A stretch of DNA of 64,000 nt from Comamonadaceae bacterium UBA4962 (lineage in GTDB: Bacteria > Pseudomonadota > Gammaproteobacteria > Burkholderiales > Burkholderiaceae_C), in the NCBI GenBank assembly GCA_002397315.1, contig DHAE01000004.1, positions 124,001 through 188,000 of the forward strand, in the 5' to 3' direction. Below the pieces are notes generated by a model. That model worked only from the letters and a program-made list of their open reading frames with translations, made no database searches and had not been told where the DNA came from. The position numbers and the translations under genes were made by a program. Within the stretch, counting starts at the first letter, position 1; each line of letters starts with the position of its first letter. Positions 8,727-17,385 of this stretch are shown here, piece after piece.

Positions 8727-10733
8727 ATGAAGAACCGATTGCCGTCCACGACCTATTGGCGCCTTGGCGCTGCCATGGCCTGCCTCTGCCTTGCGCAGGG
8801 GCCGCTGCATGCGGAGGTCTCGGACCTGCCGCTGGAGCAGCTCATGCAGTTGCAGGTCACCACGGCCAGCCGGTACGCCCAGTCGGCGCTCGAGGCCCCC
8901 GCCGTGGTCAGCGTGGTGACGGCCGAGGACATCCGCGTGTTCGGCTACCGCACGCTCGCCGACGTGCTGGAGAGCATGCGGGGGCTCTACGTCTCCTACG
9001 ACCGCGCCTCCCACTACCTGGGTACCCGGGGCTTCGCCACCCCGGGCGACTACAACACCCGGGTGCTGCTGCTCGTCAACGGCATCCGTTTCAACGACAG
9101 CCTGTACGACCAGGCGAGCATCGGCACCGACTTTCCCATCGACATCGACCTGGTCGAGCGGGTCGAGTTCGTGTCCGGCGCCGGCTCCGCCGTGTACGGC
9201 CCGAACGCATTTTTCGGCGTGATCAACGTGATCACGCGGGACGGCGCGCAGCTCCCGGGGCCCCGGGTGAGTGCCGAGGCGGCCAGCCACGGCGGCCGGA
9301 AGCTCCGCTTCTCCGCGGGCACCGCGACGGCCGACGGATCGAACTGGCTGATCTCCGCCACGCGGTCCACGTCGCGCGGGGCGGACCACTATTTCCCGTC
9401 GTTCGACACGCCCTCGCAGAACTTCGGCGTCGCCCACGGGCTGGATTTCGATCGCAGCACCCAGTTGTTCGCGAGCCTGCGCAACGGGGGGCTCTCGGTC
9501 TACCTGGCGCACGGCGAGCGAACGAAAGGAATGCCCACCGGAGCGTTCTCCCAGGTCTTCAACGACCCGAGATCGCGCGTGAACGACACCAGCACCCGCC
9601 TGGGGGCCGAATATGCCCACCAGATCCGGCCCGACCTGTCGTTCGTCGGCAGGGCGCACGTCGGCCGCTACGAGTACGTGGGCGACTACGTCTACGACTA
9701 CCCGCCGCTCACCGTCAACCGGGACATCGGCAGTGGCCAGTGGGTGGGTACCGAACTGCAGTGGATCAGCACCGCACTGGCCCGGCACAAGCTGTCCTGG
9801 GGCGTGGACTACCGGCGGGACATCAAGGTCCGCCAGCAGAACCTGGACCTGTCGCCGCCCGCGACGTACCTGGATACCCGGCGGCACGACGATGTCGTCG
9901 GCCTGTACGTGCAGGACGAGTTCGCTCTGGCTCCGGACCTCACGGCGCATGCCGGTGTGCGGTGGGGGAAACAGTCCGGCAGCGAAGGCAATCTTCATCC
10001 CCGGCTGGGCCTGGTGTACTGGCTGCAGCCCACGACGGCGCTCAAGCTGCTGCACGGCACGGCGTTCCGCCCTCCGAACGCCTACGAGCGCGACTACCGG
10101 GTGGATACGCCGGGAGGCCTGGTGGATAGCCAGACGATCCGGTCGGAGCGGATCCGCACCACCGAAATCGCGCTGGAGCATGCCGCGGACGGGGGCCAGC
10201 GCGTGGTGGTCAACGCGTTCCTGTCCGAAGTGCGCGACCTGATCTCCCTGGCCGATGCGTCCGTGCCGGACCGCCTGACCCTCGACAACGCCCGGGGCGT
10301 CAAGGTCCACGGGGCCGAGGTCGAGTACGAGCGACGCGGGCCCGGCGCTGCAAGGCTCCGCATGAGCTACGGGTGGCAGAAGGCCCGGGGAACGGCGTCG
10401 GGGGAGGCGCTGGTCAATTCCCCGCGCCACCTGTTCAAGGCGCAGTGGTCCGACCGGCTCGCGGCCGCACCGGCCGCCGGCTGGGACCCGGGCCGGTACG
10501 CCGTCGAGCTGATCGGCGTGGGATCGCGCGCCACACGGCTCCATGACCGGCTGCCCCCGCACGTCCTGGCCAATCTCACCTACTCGACCCGCCTGGGCAA
10601 CACCGACGTGTCGCTGGGCATCTACAACCTGCTCGACCGCCGGTATTCCGACCCGGCCTCCTACGAGGTACGTGACGACACCATCTTGCAGGACGGCCGG
10701 ACTTTCCGCATCAAGCTGACCTACGCGTTTTGA
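8727..10733 (+). CDS. TonB-dependent outer-membrane receptor
   Basis: 668 residues. A signal peptide (1-29, ending LHAEV) is followed by the plug domain (VVSVVTAEDIRVFGYRTLADVL, then VLLLVNGIRFND and VEFVSGAGSAVYGPNAFFGVINVIT), and a beta-barrel ending in the terminal aromatic signature IKLTYAF. It imports or senses an unknown ligand through the outer membrane. Its stop overlaps the start of the YfiR-like gene, and the GGDEF-EAL gene follows, so it probably belongs to a c-di-GMP signalling operon rather than simply to siderophore uptake. A TonB box was not clearly recognised. Confidence 0.93.
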   Translation: MKNRLPSTTYWRLGAAMACLCLAQGPLHAEVSDLPLEQLMQLQVTTASRYAQSALEAPAVVSVVTAEDIRVFGYRTLADVLESMRGLYVSYDRASHYLGTRGFATPGDYNTRVLLLVNGIRFNDSLYDQASIGTDFPIDIDLVERVEFVSGAGSAVYGPNAFFGVINVITRDGAQLPGPRVSAEAASHGGRKLRFSAGTATADGSNWLISATRSTSRGADHYFPSFDTPSQNFGVAHGLDFDRSTQLFASLRNGGLSVYLAHGERTKGMPTGAFSQVFNDPRSRVNDTSTRLGAEYAHQIRPDLSFVGRAHVGRYEYVGDYVYDYPPLTVNRDIGSGQWVGTELQWISTALARHKLSWGVDYRRDIKVRQQNLDLSPPATYLDTRRHDDVVGLYVQDEFALAPDLTAHAGVRWGKQSGSEGNLHPRLGLVYWLQPTTALKLLHGTAFRPPNAYERDYRVDTPGGLVDSQTIRSERIRTTEIALEHAADGGQRVVVNAFLSEVRDLISLADASVPDRLTLDNARGVKVHGAEVEYERRGPGAARLRMSYGWQKARGTASGEALVNSPRHLFKAQWSDRLAAAPAAGWDPGRYAVELIGVGSRATRLHDRLPPHVLANLTYSTRLGNTDVSLGIYNLLDRRYSDPASYEVRDDTILQDGRTFRIKLTYAF

Positions 10734-11272
10734 CCAACTGCGGCGCTCCCTTGCGTGGCCTGACGAAGTGCGGGCTGGCTCTGCTATGGGCCCTGGGCTC
10801 CGTCCAGGCCCATGGGCAGGTGGGTGAGCTGGAGCTCAAGGCCGCGTTCGTCTACAACTTCCTGCAGTTCGTGGAGTGGCCGAAGGGGAGCAGCGCGCCC
10901 CCTCCGGAACTGACGCTCTGCGTGTCTCCCTTCAGTCCCCTCAAGCGGCAGATCGGCGCGCTGGAGGGCAAGCCGGTGCAGGGGAGCCCGCTGCAGGTCC
11001 AGCTCCTGGACATGTCCAGCCTCGGCAAGTGCCGGGTCGTCGTGCTGGACGGCGCCGATGCGGAGCAGGTGTTCGGCGCACTGCGTGCATTGCCGGCGGG
11101 GCACGGCGTGCTGACGGTGGTGGACGATACGCATGCGGCGCGGTCGGAATCCGTCTTCGTCATGGGCCGGGAGGGAGGGCGCGTGGTGTTCGCCATCAGC
11201 GCGGACGCCGCGGCCCGGGCCGGCGTGGTGATCAGTTCCCGGCTGCTGCGTCTGGCCCGGGGGGCGCGATGA
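10730..11272 (+). CDS. YfiR-like periplasmic protein (DUF4154)
   Basis: 180 residues from a TTG (10730-10732) that overlaps the TGA of the receptor gene; an ATG is absent near the start, so the exact start is uncertain. An N-terminal hydrophobic segment (GLALLWALGSVQAHG) acts as signal peptide. The family pattern is clear: LKAAFVYNFLQFVEWP, CVSPFSP and a C-terminal VVFAISADAAARAGVVISSRLLRLA. YfiR binds and represses the diguanylate cyclase YfiN in the periplasm of Pseudomonas. Here the next gene, overlapping by ATGA, is a YfiN-like cyclase, so the same repressor role is likely. A YfiB-type peptidoglycan-binding lipoprotein is missing. Confidence 0.85.
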   Translation: MTNCGAPLRGLTKCGLALLWALGSVQAHGQVGELELKAAFVYNFLQFVEWPKGSSAPPPELTLCVSPFSPLKRQIGALEGKPVQGSPLQVQLLDMSSLGKCRVVVLDGADAEQVFGALRALPAGHGVLTVVDDTHAARSESVFVMGREGGRVVFAISADAAARAGVVISSRLLRLARGAR

Positions 11273-13189
11273 GCGCAGAACGGTTCGAGGCGCCCGGTGG
11301 CAGCCCTTCCGCGCCGCATGCGCCCCGCATGCTGCCGTCCCGGCTTGTGGCGACGGGCATCCTGGCCGCGGGCCTGGCCGTCCTCACGGTGGTGCTGGCA
11401 TTGACCGCTTTCGACTACTGGAGCAGCCGCCGGATGCTGCTGCAGGACAGCGCGGTCGAAGCCGCGATCGTGGCGGACAACGTCTCGGCCGCCGTGATGT
11501 TCCGCGATGCGCGCGCCGCGGACGAGACGCTCGCTGCGCTGCGCTACTCGCCCATGGTCCTCGGGGCGGCCATCTACGACAACGACGGCGTGCTGTTCGC
11601 GCGGTACGGCAGCGCTGCCGGCCTGCCGACGTCACTCGAGGCATCCGGCATGGGCCGGGATGCCGAGCGCCAAGGCTGGAGCGCGCTCGAGATCCGGCGG
11701 CCCATCTCGGTGTCCGACACGGCCTGGGGAACGCTCTACCTCCGGAAGTCGACGGGCACCGCCAACAGACGGCTCGCCGTCCGGTTCGGAGGAGCCCTGT
11801 TCATCGCCCTGTGCGTGATGGGTGCCGCTGCCGTGATGGTGCTGCGCAGCCGGGCCGTCGTGCGGGCCGCGGAAAGCCGCCTGCATCTGCTGGCGCATAC
11901 CGATGCCGTCACCGGCGTGGGAAACCGGCACGCGTTCAACGAGCAGCTCGCGCTGCAGATCGCGCAGGCCCGCGAGCGCGGCGAGCGGGTGGCGCTGGTC
12001 TACATCGACCTGGACAACTTCAAGGCCCTCAACGACACCTTCGGCCACGCGGCCGGCGACGGGTTGCTGCACGAGGTCGCCCGCCGCCTGCAGTCCGTCG
12101 TCCGCAGCACGGACATCGTGTCGCGGCTGGGCGGCGACGAATTCGCGCTGATCCTGCGGTGGAACATCGACGACGCCGCGCTCGACCATTACGGGCGCCG
12201 CATCGTGGAGATGTTCAAGTCGCCGTACTCGGAACTGGGCCAGCCGGTGGCGCTGACGTGCAGCGTCGGCATCGCCACGTATCCCGAAGACGCCCAGGAA
12301 ATGGACGCGCTCATGGGCTGCGCCGATACGGCCATGTACCGCGCGAAGGAACTCGGCAAGAACCGCAGCGTGCGCTTCGATGCCTCCATGAACGTGGTGG
12401 CCGCGCGGCGGCGGGCGATCGGGCAGGCGCTGCGCGCCGAACTGGAGGCGGGCAACGGGTTGACGCTGCACTACCAGCCGCTGCTGGGCGCCCGGACGCG
12501 CACCCCCCATCGGCGCGGAGGCGCTGCTGCGCTGGTCGCACCCGGAACTGGGCCACATTCCCCCGCTGGAGGCCGTCTCCGTGGCGGAAGAAAGCGGCCT
12601 CATCGCCGCCCTGGGCTACTGGGCGCTGCGCACCGCGTGCAGGGCCGCCAAGCAGTGGCAGGCGGCCGGTCCCATGCGCGTGGCGGTGAACCTCTCCGCC
12701 CGGCAGTTGGCGGAACCGCATTTTCTCGAACAGGTGATGGACATCCTGCGCGAGGAGGACTTTCCTCCGCACCTGCTGGAACTCGAACTCACCGAGACGG
12801 TGCTCATGGAGAACGTGGAGGCGGGCGCCCACACGCTGCGGCGGCTGAGCCAGATCGGCATCCACCTGGCGATCGACGACTTCGGTACCGGGTATTCGTC
12901 GCTCGCGTACCTGCGGCAGCTGCCGATGCGACGGCTGAAGATCGACCGGAGCTTCGTCAAGGAACTCCCGGGCCAGGACCACAGCCGCGCGATCGTGAAC
13001 GCGATCATCGCGCTCGCGCACGAGCTGGGCCTGGAGGTGACGGCCGAGGGTGTCGAGACCGACGCGCAGGCCGCCTATCTCGTCCAGCAGTCGTGCGACG
13101 TACTGCAGGGGTACCTGTTCGCGAAACCCATGAGCTCGGAGGATTTCTTCGCGCGGGTCGTGCAGCCGCGCGTGGCGACGCGCTCATAG
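11269..13189 (+). pseudogene. CHASE8-like GGDEF-EAL c-di-GMP enzyme, frameshifted in a C6 tract
   Basis: Two membrane helices (about 24-48 and 170-192) flank a periplasmic CHASE8-like sensor. A GGDEF domain follows with the intact motif GGDEF (288-292) and an inhibitory I-site RSTD (279-282) at the correct five-residue distance. The frame then breaks in a run of six C at 12503-12508. Removing one C gives RTPIGAEALLRW and a continuous EAL domain to 13189 with LELELTETVL, DDFGTGYSSLAYL, KIDRSFV and EVTAEGVET all preserved. As written, the cyclase is complete but translation runs out of frame to 13278 and the phosphodiesterase is lost. It could be a sequencing error, a true mutation or a phase-variable tract. 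The ATGA overlap with the YfiR-like gene argues for one regulated unit. Confidence 0.85.
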
Positions 13190-13229
13190 ATACCGTGGCG
13201 GACTCAAGCGCAGGGTACCGGCCTTTCGA

Positions 13230-15437
13230 TCAATGGCGTGCCTTCTTGAGCAACCGCAGGACGTCGGCGATATCGTAGGGTTTGGAAAGCACTTGAACTT
13301 CCGGAATGGTCACGCGGTTTTCCGAGTAACCCGTGGCCAGAACGACGTGGATATGGGGAAAGCGGCTTCGCAGGGCTTTCGCCAGGTCGATCCCGTTCAG
13401 CTCGCCTGGCATGACGACGTCCGAGAAAACGATATCGATCTTCGTCCCGGCGTCGATGCAGGCCAGCGCGGCATCGGCGTTGTCTGCCATGATGACGAAG
13501 TACCCCGCGTGTTCGAGCGCCGGTGCCACGCTCTCCCTGACCAAAGGATCGTCTTCCACGAAAAGCAGCGTCGCGCTTTCTTTGAGATCCGTCTCCAACG
13601 GTGCGTTGGCCAGTGCTGCGGGTTCGGCGGCTGCCTCCGATGCTCTGGGCAGGTAGATATCCACACAGGTACCCCGTCCCACTTCGCTGTCCAGCAAGAG
13701 AATGCCGCCAGCTTGCCGGGCAAAGCCGAACGCCTGGGGCAGTCCCAGCCCCGAGCCTTTCCCCACTTCCTTGGTCGTGAAGAACGGGTCCAGCGCTCTC
13801 GACGCCACCTCGGCCGTCATGCCGACGCCCGAATCGACGAATCGCACGCGGAGGTAATCTCCAGGGGGCAGGTGCGCCGCGGGTTGAACGGCGCTTTCAT
13901 TGGTGACCGTGACGGAGATGCGTCCCCCGCCCGGCATCGCATCCTTGGCGTTGATCACCAGGTTCAGGAACGCGAGTTCGAACTGGGTGGGATCGATGGT
14001 GACCGGCCACGCCGCTTCGGCAATGGAAACCTCGAGGGACACGCTCGCGGGCAGCACGTTGTCCACCAATTGCCGGAAGTCGTGAAGGTGCTTGGGCAAC
14101 TGCACGGTTTCGAGCCGCGAGTCCTGGGTGCGACCGAATGAACTGAGCTGCCCCGTGAGCGTTTTCGCTCTTTTCAGCGCCTTGCTGCAGGTCTCCAGCA
14201 GGCCCAGCAGCCGATCGGGATCCTTTGCTTTTTTCGCCAAGTGCAACGAGGTGGCCAGCGTCTGGAGCAGGTTGTTGAACTCGTGGGCAATGCCGCCGGT
14301 GAGCCGTCCCAGCGCCTCCATCTTCTGTCCCTGCAGCAGAGCCCGCTGCGCGCGCTCGGTTTCTTCCACCGCGTGCGCGACACGGAGTTCCAGGTCCCGT
14401 TGCGCCGTTCCGAGCTGGTCGCTCGCATGCGCGATGCGCTGGCCTACCTCGTCGACCTCCACCAGACCTTGCGGGGCATAGCTCACCTTTTCGCCTCTGC
14501 CGAGGGATTCGGCAGCGAGCTCCAGCCTGTGCATTCGGCGGATGACGCCCCCCCCGATCTGCCGTGCGAACAACCATGCCAGGGCCAGGATCGCCAGTGA
14601 GGAGAGCGCAAAGCCAATGGCCAGGCGGACCGCGCTCTGACGGATCTCGCTTTGCGGGATGCTGAGCACCGCCGTCCAGTCCGACGCGGGAATGCGATAG
14701 AAAAACGTCTTGACGGGAACGCCGTCCAGGGTGGTCGATGGGGTGACGCCGCTGATCTGCGCTGCGAATTTCTGCTGGAGATGCGTGTCCGCGGGTTGGC
14801 CCACGAACTTCTCCGGGTCCCGCGACCTTGCCACGAGCACGCCGTTGCGGTCGACGATCACGCTCAGCCACGTCGGCGGGAGATTCTGCTGCAGGAGGAG
14901 TTGCTGCAGCGAGGCAGCGTTCAGGCCCATGGCCACGAAGTAACGCGGCTCCCCCCGTTCCATGTAGGGCACCTGGATGCTGAAATCGAACCGCTTGCCC
15001 AAGGGGGCAAAGAACACGTCCGAGACCAACGGGCTCATGACCCCATGGCGTTCCATCAGTGCCTGCATCGTCGATGCGCGTTGCGCTGGAAGGCTCGCGC
15101 CGAAAGGCGCACGGGTATTGATGAGCTGCCGGCCTGTTTTGTCGAACAGGATGATGGTGGTGTCTCGTGTCGGCGCGTTGTTTTTCGCGAAGGCGTAGAA
15201 GGATTCCAGATCGCCTTCCGCCAGGGCCGGCGAATGCGCAATGGTCTGGAGGATCCGCTGCCGCGACTTCAGCTCACTGTCCACCAAGTGGGAAAATACA
15301 CGGGCGCTGGCCATCAGCCGCGCCTCCTGCGCCAGTTCCTCTCCCCGATACACGTACCACACGGCCAATGCTGCCGCCAAAAACGCGGGAATGAGGACGG
15401 AGAGTGTGAGTGCGAATAGTTGATTTTTCAGGCGCAT
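13230..15437 (-). CDS. Hybrid sensor histidine kinase with C-terminal receiver
   Basis: 735 residues. A membrane helix (7-28) and a second at about 271-290 enclose a periplasmic Cache-type sensor of some 240 residues (contains FDKTGRQLINTRAPFG and DRNGVLVARSRDPEKFVGQ). HAMP-like and coiled segments lead to an H box, GGIAHEFNNLLQ, with H385, then an HATPase domain (FVDSGVGM, ALDPFFTTKEVGKGSGLGLP). A receiver at the C terminus has D673 in VFSDVVMPG. It phosphorylates its own receiver; no output protein is encoded beside it, so the phosphate target is unknown. The gene is convergent with the GGDEF-EAL gene and looks somewhat less G+C-rich than its surroundings. Confidence 0.9.
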   Translation of the reverse strand: MRLKNQLFALTLSVLIPAFLAAALAVWYVYRGEELAQEARLMASARVFSHLVDSELKSRQRILQTIAHSPALAEGDLESFYAFAKNNAPTRDTTIILFDKTGRQLINTRAPFGASLPAQRASTMQALMERHGVMSPLVSDVFFAPLGKRFDFSIQVPYMERGEPRYFVAMGLNAASLQQLLLQQNLPPTWLSVIVDRNGVLVARSRDPEKFVGQPADTHLQQKFAAQISGVTPSTTLDGVPVKTFFYRIPASDWTAVLSIPQSEIRQSAVRLAIGFALSSLAILALAWLFARQIGGGVIRRMHRLELAAESLGRGEKVSYAPQGLVEVDEVGQRIAHASDQLGTAQRDLELRVAHAVEETERAQRALLQGQKMEALGRLTGGIAHEFNNLLQTLATSLHLAKKAKDPDRLLGLLETCSKALKRAKTLTGQLSSFGRTQDSRLETVQLPKHLHDFRQLVDNVLPASVSLEVSIAEAAWPVTIDPTQFELAFLNLVINAKDAMPGGGRISVTVTNESAVQPAAHLPPGDYLRVRFVDSGVGMTAEVASRALDPFFTTKEVGKGSGLGLPQAFGFARQAGGILLLDSEVGRGTCVDIYLPRASEAAAEPAALANAPLETDLKESATLLFVEDDPLVRESVAPALEHAGYFVIMADNADAALACIDAGTKIDIVFSDVVMPGELNGIDLAKALRSRFPHIHVVLATGYSENRVTIPEVQVLSKPYDIADVLRLLKKARH

Positions 15438-15761
15438 GGGAAGACTTCCAGCAGACCTGGTGACTGCAAGGCGATGGATTCAGGGCTCGAATGGCCCACG
15501 GTGTCGCCGCAAGGCGGACGCATGGGTACCAATCCCATGGATTTCGGTCACTGACCAGCCGCTCGGCCTGGATGCCAGCGCCCGCGGCGAAGCGTGAGCG
15601 CAGCTGTGCGCTCCACTGCGGACCCTCTCGTCGATCCGTTTTTTTTGTGGCGAGTGTAGGAGGGCCGCCGGGCTTTTGCCGCTCCGCGCACAGGTCGCGT
15701 TTGCTGGATGCGACACTTTCTGCGCCCGACGGGGTCAGGGATTTCCGGCGAGAGGAATGCG
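15438..15761. other. Intergenic region between the hybrid kinase and the AlkB-like gene
   Basis: About 320 bases between two divergent starts. It should hold both promoters. I found no gene, repeat or clear -35/-10 pair; a T7 run (15641-15647) lies inside it but is not preceded by a good hairpin. Confidence 0.35.
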
Positions 15762-16337
15762 ATGCAAGGGCACTTGTTCGGAGACGACCCTGTCCAGTCG
15801 TCCATCAACGGTCTGGTCTACCAGGAAGGGTTTCTGAGCACGCAGGAGGAGCGGGAGCTCATCGGCGTGATTCGGTCGCTGCCGCTGCATGCGGCCAGGT
15901 ACAAGCAGTACCTGGCACGCCGCAGGGTGGCGAGCTTCGGCGGGTCGTACGACTTCGATGCCAACCGGCTTCTCCCCGGCGTTCCTCTGGACCTGCGGCT
16001 GCATCCATTGCGCGAGAAGGTGGCCCGGTGGCTCGGGCAGCCACCCGAAGATCTCGTGCATGCCCTCGTCGCCGAGTACGCACCAGGAACGCCCCTGGGC
16101 TGGCATCGCGACGTCCCGGATTTCGAAACCATCGTGGGCGTTTCGCTCGGCGGCCGCGCAACCCTGAAGTTCCGCCCCTATCCCGACGAGCCGGCGGCAC
16201 GGAAGGTGGTGCAGCTGGAGGTGCAGCCGCGATCCATCTACAAGATGGCGTCCGAAGCGCGGTGGGGATGGCAGCACAGCGTCGCGCCGACGGCCGAACT
16301 CCGGTGGTCCATCACTTTCCGTACGCGCGTTGCGTGA
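15762..16337 (+). CDS. AlkB-family 2-oxoglutarate/Fe(II) dioxygenase
   Basis: 191 residues; ATG 15762 is chosen because AGAGGA stands just upstream, although the frame is open from 15708. The iron ligands are H115 and D117 in GWHRD and H172 in WQHSVAP; R181 and R187 in RWSITFR bind 2-oxoglutarate. SLGGRATLKFR is the usual strand after the metal site. The protein should oxidatively demethylate alkylated bases or act on a protein, as the AlkB-like proteins of this short type (AlkB rather than SAM-dependent enzymes) do. No ada or other adaptive-response gene lies beside it. Confidence 0.88.
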   Translation: MQGHLFGDDPVQSSINGLVYQEGFLSTQEERELIGVIRSLPLHAARYKQYLARRRVASFGGSYDFDANRLLPGVPLDLRLHPLREKVARWLGQPPEDLVHALVAEYAPGTPLGWHRDVPDFETIVGVSLGGRATLKFRPYPDEPAARKVVQLEVQPRSIYKMASEARWGWQHSVAPTAELRWSITFRTRVA

Positions 16338-16485
16338 GGGCAGCTGCTCCACGAGCAGGCAAGCAAAGAGTGCCAAGGCTCACGGGCTGGCTCAACGGCT
16401 CGTCGAACACGCTGGCGCCTTGAGGGCGTGGATGGGGTGGGTGTTCCAAGAGGCGATGCGCACCGCTTCATCGGCAGCCAATTTC

Positions 16486-16504
16486 CGGCAAATTGCCGTA
16501 CAAT
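16486..16504 (+). promoter_or_regulatory. Candidate operator and -10 box of the tacA-tacT unit
   Basis: A perfect inverted repeat CGGCA-AAT-TGCCG (16486-16498) abuts a TACAAT -10 box (16499-16504), about 20 bases before the antitoxin ATG. A ribosome site AGGAGG lies between. Binding of the antitoxin-toxin complex here would give the autoregulation known for DUF1778-GNAT modules. The -35 element is not obvious. Confidence 0.45.
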
Positions 16505-16524
16505 TTACGCAGGAGGTATCCACC

Positions 16525-16803
16525 ATGGCCATCGCTGCATCCGCTCGGCTGGAAGCCCGGGTCACCCCTGCCCTGCAAGAGCTGATCAAGCGTGCGGCAG
16601 AACTCCAGGGCCGGTCCCTGACCGACTTCATGGTGACGGCGCTCCAGGCCGCCGCACAGCGCGCGATCGAGGAGTCGGAAGTCATCCGCCTGTCCCTCGC
16701 GGATCAGCAGCGCTTCGCCGACGCGCTGCTCGACCCACCGAAGCCTGCTCCGGCGCTCAAGCGCGCCATGGCCCGCCACGGCAAGCTGCTACGCCCGGAA
16801 TGA
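16525..16803 (+). CDS. tacA: TacA-like antitoxin (DUF1778, ribbon-helix-helix)
   Basis: 92 residues. The N-terminal part (SARLEARVTPALQELIKRAAELQGRSLTDFMVTAL) is the ribbon-helix-helix DNA-binding domain of the DUF1778 family; the C-terminal tail (SLADQQRFADALLDPPKPAPALKRAM) is the toxin-wrapping segment, with the typical LLDPPKP sequence. ATG 16525 has a strong AGGAGG site. The stop overlaps the toxin ATG. It should neutralise the acetyltransferase toxin encoded next and repress the shared promoter. Confidence 0.92.
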   Translation: MAIAASARLEARVTPALQELIKRAAELQGRSLTDFMVTALQAAAQRAIEESEVIRLSLADQQRFADALLDPPKPAPALKRAMARHGKLLRPE

Positions 16804-17294
16804 GCCGGGCTCCGTTTCATGTCGCGTTGCTCGATGGTTCAGCGCACGACCGGAGCCAGTTCTCCAGCGGCGTCCCGGCTCTCGATCGCTATTTGCGCGA
16901 GCAGGTGTCCCAGGACATGCGCCGGCGTGTCGCAGCATGCTTCGTCGCAGTGGACGATGCACGGCGCATCGTCGGCTACTACACGCTCGCGGCAGCGGGC
17001 GTTCCGCTGGACAGGTTGTCCGACGACGTGCGGCGGAAGTTGCCGCGCTATGCCTCGGTGCCCGCGGTTCGCATGGGCCGGCTCGCGGTCGACGTCGAGT
17101 TCAAGGGTAAGGGCCTGGGCGGCGCGCTGTTGATCGACGCGCTGCGCCGCGCCGCCGGCGCCGAAATCCCAGCGGCAGTCCTGGTTGTGGATGCCAAGGA
17201 CGACCAGGCCGCAGCGTTCTACGCGCACCATGGGTTCATCGCACTGGCCGATGCGCCCCTCACACTGTTCCTGCCGCTCGCGACCGTTCGCTGA
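16800..17294 (+). CDS. tacT: TacT-like GNAT toxin
   Basis: 164 residues from ATG 16800, which overlaps the antitoxin TGA (ATGA). The protein has a GNAT fold: GYYTLAAAGVPLD, the acetyl-CoA loop VEFKGKGLGGALLIDAL, and the late AAFYAHHGF tyrosine-containing strand near the catalytic Tyr. TacT toxins acetylate the amino group of charged tRNAs and stop translation; which tRNA is hit cannot be read here. Coupling to a DUF1778 antitoxin makes the assignment firm. Confidence 0.92.
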   Translation: MSRAPFHVALLDGSAHDRSQFSSGVPALDRYLREQVSQDMRRRVAACFVAVDDARRIVGYYTLAAAGVPLDRLSDDVRRKLPRYASVPAVRMGRLAVDVEFKGKGLGGALLIDALRRAAGAEIPAAVLVVDAKDDQAAAFYAHHGFIALADAPLTLFLPLATVR

Positions 17295-17385
17295 TCCGTG
17301 CGTCCTGGGGCAGGGGTGCAGAAACAGCTGGAGGGCACACGGGGGCTGCGTGGGTGCACGCACAGGCGTGTCGCTCCGCCCATCC

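Noticed and set aside
10730..13278. Programmed frameshifting to explain the GGDEF-EAL break
   Set aside because: A run of six C is not a typical slippery heptamer and no downstream stimulatory hairpin is evident; replication slippage or a sequence error is simpler.
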